Shown here: positions 7,325-14,068 of the stretch, one piece after another
How the letters are laid out: each line of letters opens with the position of its first letter
Position numbering within the stretch: position 1 is the stretch's first letter
Assembly (NCBI RefSeq): GCF_026340255.1
Contig: NZ_JAPEPJ010000003.1
Coordinates: 248,001 to 312,000, forward strand
DNA: 64,000 nt
Source of the DNA: Streptomyces sp. NBC_01408
Lineage (GTDB): Bacteria; Actinomycetota; Actinomycetes; Streptomycetales; Streptomycetaceae
Reading direction: 5' to 3'
Program-made: the position numbers and the translations under genes
The notes under the pieces: model-generated
What the model saw: only the letters and a program-made list of their open reading frames with translations
Told to the model about the DNA's origin: nothing
Database searches by the model: none

Positions 7325-8434
7325 ATGAACAGTGCCTTACGGCTCGCGACCAAACCTCGGTCCGTGATCATGCAGCCGACCACGCAGTGCCTCCCCATGG
7401 ACTGCACCTACTGCTATTTGCCGTTCCGAAAAATGAAGCACCTGATGCCGGCGGCCGTCGCCGAGTGCGTAGCCGCGGCAGTCAACCCGTGGGCAGCCGA
7501 CGGTCCGATGTTCGAGGTCGTGTGGCACGGTGGCGAACCACTTGCCACCGGCCGTGAACACCTGGCCGCCCTTATGGCCCCCTTCAAGGGCGTGCAGCAC
7601 TCCGTGCAGACGAACGCCGCGCTCGTGGATGACGCGTGGTGCGATTTCCTGCTGGAGCACAACATCCACGTGGGCGTCAGCATCGACGGCCCCGAGGACA
7701 TGAACACCCACCGCATCACCCTGGCCGGCCACCCGGGATTTCGCGTCACCATGCGGGGCATCAGGCGACTGCGGCACCGCGGCATCCCCTACTCCGCCAT
7801 CGCCGTGGTCTCCGATCCCGACCCGGCCGACGCCGCCCGCTTCTACGAGTTCTTCGCCGAGCTGGGCGTAACCACCCTCGGCGTCAACGTCGAAGAGGAG
7901 GAGGGCGTCAACACCGGTGCCAGGGTCTCCGACCCCGTGCGGGCGGCCGAGTTCTGGGCGGCCCTCGCGGATGCCTGGCGGGGCAACCCCGTCATGCGGC
8001 TGCGGGAGGTCCAGCGGGTCCTCAACTTCGCCGGTGCCGTCCTCCAGGGCCACGAGACCGCCCCGCTGCCCGCGTCCTCGCCGTGGGATCCGCTGCCGAC
8101 CGTCGCTTATGACGGCGGAGTGGTCATGCTCTCCCCCGAGCTGGCTGGGTTCACCGACTCCCGGTTCGGCGACTTCACCACCGGCAACGTGCTCGAGGAC
8201 GGCCTGGTGGCCGAAGCCGAGGTACGCACCCCCTGGATCACCGAGTTCTGGGACGGCGTGGATTCCTGCCGCGCCACCTGCCCCACCTTCGCCTTCTGCG
8301 GAGGAGCGCATCCCGCGAACCGGTACTTCGAGCACGGGGGCCGCATGGACGGCACCCGCACCTCGTACTGCACAACCTCGAAGATCGCCCTACTCGAAGG
8401 AGTGACGCAACATGTCCGCACACACCGCCCCTGA
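7325..8434 (+). CDS. amcB: Radical SAM/SPASM cyclophane-forming maturase, AmcB type
   Basis: A 369-residue radical SAM enzyme that would join aromatic side chains to Asn carbons in the adjacent precursor, giving three-residue cyclophanes. The [4Fe-4S]/SAM motif is C22-LPMD-C27-TY-C30, that is CX4CX2C instead of the usual CX3CX2C, followed by YLPFRKM and the GGEP motif (VVWHGGEPL). The C-terminal SPASM-like region has SCRATCPTFAFCGGAHPANRYFEHGG near residues 312-338 and a last Cys in SYCTTSK, giving ligands for auxiliary clusters. The fifth codon is TTA (7337-7339), which in Streptomyces requires the bldA tRNA. Start ATG follows gagaggag. The 3' end overlaps the precursor gene by 23 bases. Symbol assigned by resemblance to AmcB-type maturases. 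Confidence 0.85.
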   Translation: MNSALRLATKPRSVIMQPTTQCLPMDCTYCYLPFRKMKHLMPAAVAECVAAAVNPWAADGPMFEVVWHGGEPLATGREHLAALMAPFKGVQHSVQTNAALVDDAWCDFLLEHNIHVGVSIDGPEDMNTHRITLAGHPGFRVTMRGIRRLRHRGIPYSAIAVVSDPDPADAARFYEFFAELGVTTLGVNVEEEEGVNTGARVSDPVRAAEFWAALADAWRGNPVMRLREVQRVLNFAGAVLQGHETAPLPASSPWDPLPTVAYDGGVVMLSPELAGFTDSRFGDFTTGNVLEDGLVAEAEVRTPWITEFWDGVDSCRATCPTFAFCGGAHPANRYFEHGGRMDGTRTSYCTTSKIALLEGVTQHVRTHRP

Positions 8435-8657
8435 CGCCGCCACGCTCGTGATGGACTCGGCACCGGGATTCACCTCTCTGCTGGAAGCCGCCGGATCTCA
8501 GGGCGTCGCCCGCTGGGAGAACGCCTGGACCAACGCCGTCTGGAACAACCGGCCCACCTCCCAGACTGCGGCCACCTTCGACAACCGGCCGACGTGGGAC
8601 AACCCCAACCCCGTCTTCGACAACCGCCCCACCTGGGACAACTGGAAGAACAAGTAG
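8412..8657 (+). CDS. amcA: RiPP precursor with multiple aromatic-X-Asn motifs, AmcA type
   Basis: An 81-residue peptide that is the likely substrate of the overlapping maturase. The N-terminal leader (about residues 1-33) is followed by a core packed with eight motifs of aromatic-X-Asn: W35-E-N37, W39-T-N41, W44-N-N46, F56-D-N58, W62-D-N64, F69-D-N71, W75-D-N77 and W78-K-N80. Three of these are followed by Arg-Pro. Each motif could become a strained side-chain cyclophane. The short tail after the last motif is a single Lys, so there is no separate follower. Translation is probably coupled to amcB. A perfect 12-bp hairpin 18 bases after the stop may limit read-through. Homology to AmcA rests on the motif layout and the maturase partner. 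Confidence 0.85.
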   Translation: MSAHTAPDAATLVMDSAPGFTSLLEAAGSQGVARWENAWTNAVWNNRPTSQTAATFDNRPTWDNPNPVFDNRPTWDNWKNK

Positions 8658-8674
8658 CCCCGCCTACACCGAAC

Positions 8675-8707
8675 GGGGCGGCCCTGTCAGCCGCGCAGGG
8701 CCGCCCC
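8675..8707 (+). terminator. Attenuator-type hairpin after the precursor gene
   Basis: GGGGCGGCCCTG (8675-8686) pairs perfectly with 8696-8707 around a 9-base loop. It lies between the precursor and the next gene of the same direction, whose own binding site (aaggag, 8720-8725) follows. In RiPP operons such partial terminators raise precursor level relative to downstream enzymes; that role here is inferred. Confidence 0.6.
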
Positions 8708-8731
8708 GGCACCACCAAGAAGGAGCACACC

Positions 8732-9406
8732 ATGCCCACCCGCACCTTCGGCCACGTCAGCGTCACCACCCCCGACCTGGACGAGCCGGGCCTGTACCTC
8801 TCGACCGTCGACACCCTCGACAGTCCGCGCGGCACTGTCCAGGACTTCGCCTTTGGCGAGGCCGACCTGCGGTCGCTCGACCTCACCGACACCCAGCTCA
8901 TCACCGGCCGCATCACCGGCCTGCGGTCCAAGCGTGTCGAGTTCGAGGGCCTGAACCTGCACGGCGTGGAGATCACCAGCAGTGACCTCGGCGCCGCCCG
9001 CTGGGGCGACAGCAAGCTGACCCGCGTGGTACTCCACGACTGCAAGCTGATGGGGTCCGCTCTGGACGGCCTGGTACTCGATGACGTGCTATTCGAGGGC
9101 TGCAAATTCGATTACGCCACCTTCGAGAAGGTCCGCGCCACGGGGCCCGTCGTCTTCGCCGGCTGCACCTTCACCGAAGCCTCGTTCAACGAGTGCGACC
9201 TGTCCGACGTCGTTTTCTCCGACTGCACGTTCAGGCTCACCGAGTTCGGCACCGGCCGCTACCGGGACACCGACCTCCGCAGCAACGACCTCTCCACAAT
9301 CCGAGGCGTGGCCAACCTGTCCAAAGTCCGCATCGGCCACGGCCAGCAGAGCGATCTCGCCGAGGCCCTCGTGAACGAACTCGACATGACCCTCGGCGAC
9401 GACTGA
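8732..9406 (+). CDS. Pentapeptide-repeat-like protein in RiPP cluster
   Basis: This 224-residue protein has the right-handed beta-helix pattern of pentapeptide repeats: successive five-residue steps with a central Phe or Leu, such as VLFEGCKFDYATF, VVFAGCTFTEASFNECDLSDVVFSDCTF and RDTDLRSNDLST. The first 50 residues are not repetitive. The start ATG is preceded by aaggag at ideal spacing. Pentapeptide-repeat proteins linked to peptide antibiotics can mimic DNA and shield gyrase (for example McbG and AlbG), so an immunity role is possible; another option is a scaffold for modification. It sits directly behind the precursor hairpin and 14 bases before the next gene. Confidence 0.75.
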   Translation: MPTRTFGHVSVTTPDLDEPGLYLSTVDTLDSPRGTVQDFAFGEADLRSLDLTDTQLITGRITGLRSKRVEFEGLNLHGVEITSSDLGAARWGDSKLTRVVLHDCKLMGSALDGLVLDDVLFEGCKFDYATFEKVRATGPVVFAGCTFTEASFNECDLSDVVFSDCTFRLTEFGTGRYRDTDLRSNDLSTIRGVANLSKVRIGHGQQSDLAEALVNELDMTLGDD

Positions 9407-9420
9407 CCCAGGAGAAGCCC

Positions 9421-10137
9421 GTGCCCCTACACGTAGCCTTCACCGACCAGGACGCCCTGCGGGCGCGGTGCAACTTCGCCACGACCCGCACCGTCAGTGG
9501 TGTCCCCGCCTTCGAAGACGGAGCGGTCGTACCGTCCGGGCAGTGGCAGCCACTCAGCGATGCCGCCGCCCAAGCGCTGACCGCCCCGCCGTTGACCTCG
9601 CCGATCACGCTGGTGGAGATCGTCCGGCCGCCAGCACCGACCGGCGAGAACCTGGAAGACCTGACACAGCAGATGGGCGACGGGCAGGCCAAGTACCTGG
9701 GTCAGGCTCTCGCCAAGCCCGACATGCTCACCAGCACCGACAACTACCAGGACGGCCGTCTCATCGGCCTCCACCTCGACAACTGGGACAAGCTCAATTA
9801 CGGGCAGAAAGCGACCGGCCGGCGCCGCCTCGCCCTCAACCTGGGCCCCGGAACCCGGTACATCCTGCTTGGTGCCCTCGACGCCCAAGCCGTCTGCCGG
9901 GCCGTCCACCCCGAGGACTACGCGTACCGCTACCCCAGCACGGACGACTACCGCGCCCACGTCGCCGCGGGCCACCCCATCCGGTGCGTCCGCATCCGCC
10001 TCGCACCCGGCGAGGGATACATCGCGCCCACCGAGTACCTGCTGCACGACGGCTCGACCGAGGGCCAGGACCAGCCGTCCGCCATGGCGTTCTGGCTCGG
10101 CCGATGGCCACGCGGCACACTTCCCTCTCTGATCTGA
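9421..10137 (+). CDS. Unassigned protein with HxD motif, possible Fe(II) oxygenase
   Basis: A 238-residue protein starting at GTG behind aggag. The middle contains LIGLHLDNWDKL with H118-L-D120, then RRRLALNLGPGTRYILLG. The C-terminal third has RIRLAPGEGYIAPTEYLLHDGS, which looks like the closing strands of a cupin barrel with a further His. This arrangement (HxD then distal His) is what non-haem Fe(II)/2-oxoglutarate oxygenases show, but no family can be named with certainty. In this place, third after the precursor, it could hydroxylate or otherwise tailor the cyclophane peptide. The alternative is a cupin-like binding protein. It ends 258 bp before the next supported start, and that gap holds no gene I can support. 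Confidence 0.6.
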   Translation: MPLHVAFTDQDALRARCNFATTRTVSGVPAFEDGAVVPSGQWQPLSDAAAQALTAPPLTSPITLVEIVRPPAPTGENLEDLTQQMGDGQAKYLGQALAKPDMLTSTDNYQDGRLIGLHLDNWDKLNYGQKATGRRRLALNLGPGTRYILLGALDAQAVCRAVHPEDYAYRYPSTDDYRAHVAAGHPIRCVRIRLAPGEGYIAPTEYLLHDGSTEGQDQPSAMAFWLGRWPRGTLPSLI

Positions 10138-10395
10138 CCACTTCGATCGGAGACCTTCGTGCAGCGCCCCGCGCCCAGCACCATCCGGGGCGGGGCAGCG
10201 GGACTGTCCGGGGCCGAGACGACCAGCCCCATCACCCGACGTAACCCGCTGGCCCCCGGAACCGGACGCCACCGAAAGCGCCGGGCCCTCGCCGCGCGGC
10301 GCAACGGCGGGATTCGGCCTGATGCCGGTTCGGCTCTCGCCGCGGGACGGGGGGACCGGCAGAATCGCCCGTACGTACGAACGAGGGGCGCGGGC

Positions 10396-11793
10396 ATGGC
10401 AGTCGGAACGAACACAGGTGTCGGCGCGGAGGTACCCGGTCTCGCGGGAGTTCCGCTGCTCGGGTCGCTGTTCGACCTGAAGTCGGACTCGCTGGGCACC
10501 TATCTGCGGGCCCAGCACGAGCACGGTGACGTCGTACGGATCAGCGCCGGCCCGCCCGGGCTGCGCGCCGAGCTGTACTGCGTGTTCTCGGCCGAGGGCG
10601 CCCAGCAGGTGCTGGCCTCGGAATCGGCCAACTTCCGCAAGGACAACGCCTTTTACCAGGAGGTCCGGGACTCCTTCGGCAACGGTCTGCTGACCAGCCA
10701 GGACGAGGACTACCTGCGCCAGCGCCGGCTGGTGCAGCCGCTGTTCACCCGGCGCCGGGTGGACGGCTACGCCGACGCCGTGGCCACCGAGACCCGGTCG
10801 ACCCTCGACGCCTGGCGGGATGCCCCGGACGGGGTCGTCGACGTGTCCGAGGCGATGATGCGCCTGGCCCTGCGCGCGGTCGCGAGGATCCTCTTCGGCA
10901 CCGACGTGGAGGCCACCGTCGACGTCGTGGACCGGTGCTTCCCGGTCATCACCGACTACGTCCTGCGCCGCGGCTACTCCCCCGCCAACATCCCGCGCAG
11001 CTGGCCGACCCCGGCCAACAAGCGGGCCGCCGCCGCGATGGACGAGCTGTACGCGGTGTGCGACAGGATCATCGCCGAGCGGCGCGGCGCCGCCGGCCCG
11101 GACGGTACGCGGGACGGTGCGGGCGAGGACCTGCTGACCCTGCTCGCCGCCGCCAGGAGCTCGGACGACGGCGGGTTCGACGCCGCCGAGCTGCGCGACC
11201 AGGTGCTGATCTTCCTGCTCGCAGGGCACGAGACGACCGCCACCTCCCTCGCCTTCTCCCTGCACCTGCTGGCCCGCCACCCCGAACAGCAGGACCGGGC
11301 CCGCGAGGAGATCTCCCGGGTGCTGGGCGACCGTACGCCCGAGGCCGCCGACCTGGACCGGCTCCCGTACCTCACCCAGGTACTCAAAGAGGCGATGCGC
11401 CTCTACCCGGCCGCCCCGGTGATCGGCCGCCGGGCCGTCGCCGCCACCCGGGTCGGGGAGCACACCATCCCCGCGGGCGCGGACGTGATCCTTGCCCCAT
11501 GGGTGACGCACCGTCATGAACGCTACTGGCCCGACCCCGACCGCTTCGACCCCGACCGCTTCACCCCGGAGGCGGAGGCGCAGCGGCCCCGCTACGCCTG
11601 GTTCCCCTTCGGCGGGGGTCCGCGCGCCTGCATCGGCCAGCACTTCTCGATGCTGGAGTCGGTGATCGCGCTGGCGATGATCCTGCGGGAGTACGGGTTC
11701 GAGGCCGTGGACACCGACATCCCGGTCAGCGCCGGGATCACCCTGCGGACGGACGGCCCCGTACGCTGCCGGGTCAGGAATACGCCCAGGTGA
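10396..11793 (+). CDS. Cytochrome P450
   Basis: This 465-residue haem monooxygenase has all family landmarks: I-helix LLAGHETTATS (about residue 275), K-helix KEAMR (ExxR), the meander PDRFDPDRF and the haem loop FPFGGGPRACIGQHF with the thiolate Cys. Length and the tight PFGGGPRACIG loop resemble the class that works with plant-like or self-contained redox partners rather than short bacterial CYPs; no ferredoxin gene is adjacent. ATG at 10396 gives the usual N-terminus (VPGLAGVPLLGSLFDL). The frame stays open upstream to 10159 but that part is Arg-rich shadow. Substrate unknown. It is not clearly part of the RiPP cluster, although it could act on its product. Confidence 0.88.
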   Translation: MAVGTNTGVGAEVPGLAGVPLLGSLFDLKSDSLGTYLRAQHEHGDVVRISAGPPGLRAELYCVFSAEGAQQVLASESANFRKDNAFYQEVRDSFGNGLLTSQDEDYLRQRRLVQPLFTRRRVDGYADAVATETRSTLDAWRDAPDGVVDVSEAMMRLALRAVARILFGTDVEATVDVVDRCFPVITDYVLRRGYSPANIPRSWPTPANKRAAAAMDELYAVCDRIIAERRGAAGPDGTRDGAGEDLLTLLAAARSSDDGGFDAAELRDQVLIFLLAGHETTATSLAFSLHLLARHPEQQDRAREEISRVLGDRTPEAADLDRLPYLTQVLKEAMRLYPAAPVIGRRAVAATRVGEHTIPAGADVILAPWVTHRHERYWPDPDRFDPDRFTPEAEAQRPRYAWFPFGGGPRACIGQHFSMLESVIALAMILREYGFEAVDTDIPVSAGITLRTDGPVRCRVRNTPR

Positions 11794-11815
11794 GGGCCCG
11801 TGCCATCATGGCTCG

Positions 11816-12370
11816 ATGGATGAGGAGATCCCGGGGCGCCTGAGCCCTCATGTACGCCGGCCCCCGCGGGCCGCGCTTCCCGGCTCACCCGCCCGGCTGC
11901 CGCTGACGCGCCGGATCGGGAACTTCTTCCTCATCCGCTTCCTGGTCGCGCTGCCCGACGATCTCGCGGACGCGGTGGCCGCGCTCCTCGACCCGTTCGA
12001 GCGGGCCGCCCGGCTGATCGGGCGGCTCTTCCACGGTCCGGCCCTGCACGGCGGCTGGGACAGCGAGGCCGGCCGGCTCGCGCTCGCCCTGCACGGCTTC
12101 CACTGGACGCACTGGCACGTCGAGACCGAAGGTCCGTACGCCACTTTCGCCGCGAGCCCGGACAGCCCGGGCAAGCTCACCGTCCGCCCGCCCTGGGGCC
12201 GCGGGGACCCGGGCCGCGAGTCCCACCTCGTGGCCTGCACCCTGCGCCCCGTCCCCCGGCCCCGCCGCCGGCCGACCCGGGTGGACCTGGCCTTCGCGGA
12301 CGGCTCCTGGCTGGCCCTGTGGATGAACACCCGCGCGGACGCCGCCCGGATCCGGGAACTCCTCTCCTAG
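11816..12370 (+). CDS. Hypothetical protein
   Basis: This 184-residue protein has no recognised domain. A central segment (GNFFLIRFLVALPDDLADAVAALLDPFERAARLIGRLF) is hydrophobic but broken by charges, and the second half contains LHGFHWTHWHVETEGPYATF and a strand-rich end (RVDLAFADGSWLALWMNTRADAARIRELL). It starts 22 bases after the P450 stop, so it may be cotranscribed. The stop codon is followed directly by tgctgtgaccggt, part of a dispersed post-stop sequence in this window. Confidence 0.6.
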   Translation: MDEEIPGRLSPHVRRPPRAALPGSPARLPLTRRIGNFFLIRFLVALPDDLADAVAALLDPFERAARLIGRLFHGPALHGGWDSEAGRLALALHGFHWTHWHVETEGPYATFAASPDSPGKLTVRPPWGRGDPGRESHLVACTLRPVPRPRRRPTRVDLAFADGSWLALWMNTRADAARIRELLS

Positions 12371-12419
12371 TGCTGTGACCGGTGAGTCCGAAGTGGCACC
12401 GGATCCTGCGATCGGCGGA

Positions 12420-13991
12420 TCAGCCGGGCGCCTTCCCGCCTGCCTTCGCCGGGGTGTGGTTGCCCTGGAGCCGTTCGATGTCGGACGGGCGGACCTGGAT
12501 GGCGACCAGGGCGATCACCGCCCCGACCAGGGTGAACAAGGCCGCCACCACGAAGGCGGCGCTGATGCCCGAGGTGAGGATCTGGTCGGCCAACGGCTTC
12601 GGGAGCTGCCCGGTGCTCCGGAAGGAGGCCAGCTCCTGGGGGCTCGCCGAGCGGAGGAAGGCCGGCAGCTGCTCCTTGGCCTCGTTGCGGCTCGCCGTGC
12701 CGAAGACGGTCACCAGGATCGACAGGCCGAGGGAACCGCCGACCTGCTGCGACGTGTTGAGCAGCCCGGACGCCGCGCCCGACTCCCGGTCGGGGACGTC
12801 GGACAGGGCCATCAGCGTCAGTGAGACGAACTGCAGGCCCATGCCGGTGGCGAACACCAGCACCGGGCCGAGGATGCTGCCCAGGTACGTCGAGTGGATG
12901 TCGGTCTGGGTCAGCCAGGCGAGGCCGGCCGCGCAGCACAGGGCGCCGGTGACCATGAAGGGCTTGGGCCCGAACTTCGGCAGCAGTTGCGAGGTGAACC
13001 CGGCCGCCACCGCGACCATGACGCTGACCGGCAGGAAGGCGAAGCCGGCCTGCAGGGGGCTGAAGCCGAGCACGTTCTGCACGAAGAGGGTCAGGAAGAA
13101 GAACATGCCGAAGATCGCGCAGGCCAGGAAAAGCATCATCCCGTAGGTCCCGGCCCGGTTGCGGTCGGCGAACATGTGCAGCGGGGTGATGGGCTGCGGC
13201 GAGCGCCGCTCGTTGAGGACGAAGAGGGTCAGCAGGACCACGGCGACGCCGAACGAGGCAAGGGTGAATCCGTCCCGCCAGCCTTCCTGGGACGCCCGGA
13301 TGAAGCCGTAGACCAGCGCGACCATGCCGGTGGTGGAGAGCAGCGCGCCCATGAAGTCGAAGTGTCCGGGGTGGCGTTCGGACTCGTGGAGCACCTTCAC
13401 GGCCATCAGGGCGATGACCACGGCGATCGGGACGTTGACGAAGAGCACCCAGCGCCAGTTGAGCCATTCGACGAGCAGACCGCCGGCGATCAGCCCGATC
13501 GCGCCGCCGCCGGCCGACACCGCCGCGAACACGCCGAAGGCCCGGTTGCGTTCGGGGCCTTCGCGGAAGGTCGTGGTGATCAGCGCGAGGGAGGTCGGGG
13601 AGGCGATGGCGCCGCCGACGCCCTGGAGGGCTCGGGCGGCCAGCAACTGGCCCTCGTTCTGTGAGAATCCGCCGAGCAGCGAGGCGAGTCCGAAGAGCAG
13701 GATGCCGAAGATGAACACGCGCTTGCGGCCGAGGATGTCGCCGGTGCGGCCGCCGAGGAGGAGCAGTCCGCCGAAGGTCAGGGTGTAGGCGTTGACGACC
13801 CAGGAGAGGCTCTCGGTCGAGAAGCCGAGCGCGGTCTGGATGTGTGGCAGCGCGATGTTCACGATGGTGATGTCGAGAACGACCATGAGCTGGCAGGAGG
13901 CGATGACGAACAGTGCGAGTCCGTTTCCGTTTCCCTGGACCTTGCCATGGGTCCCGGTGCTGTTCGGCGATGCGTTCCCGTCCACCCTCAC
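12420..13991 (-). CDS. DHA2-family MFS drug exporter
   Basis: A 523-residue inner-membrane proton antiporter of the EmrB/QacA type with 14 predicted helices. Typical signatures are present: LDITIVNIALP in helix 1 (motif D1), GGRTGDILGRKRVF between helices 2 and 3 (motif A), and GGAIGLIAGGLLVEWLNWRWVLFVNVPI around helices 5-6 (motif C). The N-terminal 25 residues are hydrophilic and Asn/Gly-rich. It is divergent from the S9 peptidase gene across 77 bp. Such pumps export hydrophobic antibiotics and dyes; it might export a local natural product, but there is no direct sign of this. Confidence 0.9.
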   Translation of the reverse strand: MRVDGNASPNSTGTHGKVQGNGNGLALFVIASCQLMVVLDITIVNIALPHIQTALGFSTESLSWVVNAYTLTFGGLLLLGGRTGDILGRKRVFIFGILLFGLASLLGGFSQNEGQLLAARALQGVGGAIASPTSLALITTTFREGPERNRAFGVFAAVSAGGGAIGLIAGGLLVEWLNWRWVLFVNVPIAVVIALMAVKVLHESERHPGHFDFMGALLSTTGMVALVYGFIRASQEGWRDGFTLASFGVAVVLLTLFVLNERRSPQPITPLHMFADRNRAGTYGMMLFLACAIFGMFFFLTLFVQNVLGFSPLQAGFAFLPVSVMVAVAAGFTSQLLPKFGPKPFMVTGALCCAAGLAWLTQTDIHSTYLGSILGPVLVFATGMGLQFVSLTLMALSDVPDRESGAASGLLNTSQQVGGSLGLSILVTVFGTASRNEAKEQLPAFLRSASPQELASFRSTGQLPKPLADQILTSGISAAFVVAALFTLVGAVIALVAIQVRPSDIERLQGNHTPAKAGGKAPG

Positions 13992-14040
13992 GACGCTAAG
14001 CCCGCACCCCTGGGGTCACCACTCGAACGGCCTAGTGCAG

Positions 14041-14052
14041 GTGACATTTCAC
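14041..14052. promoter_or_regulatory. Operator candidate 1 of the collagen/hydroxyproline regulon
   Basis: GTGACATTTCAC fits GTGNNATNNYAC. It is embedded in a larger inverted repeat GTGACAT-TTCAC-ATGTCAC (14041-14059), ending 10 bases before the S9 peptidase start codon. Five further matches lie in front of the transporter, GntR, deaminase, D-amino-acid dehydrogenase and collagenase genes. Confidence 0.55.
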
Positions 14053-14068
14053 ATGTCACACTACGATC

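Noticed and set aside
10159..10395. N-terminal extension of the P450
   Set aside because: The stretch is Arg/Gly-rich without family similarity; ATG at 10396 gives a normal P450 N-terminus.
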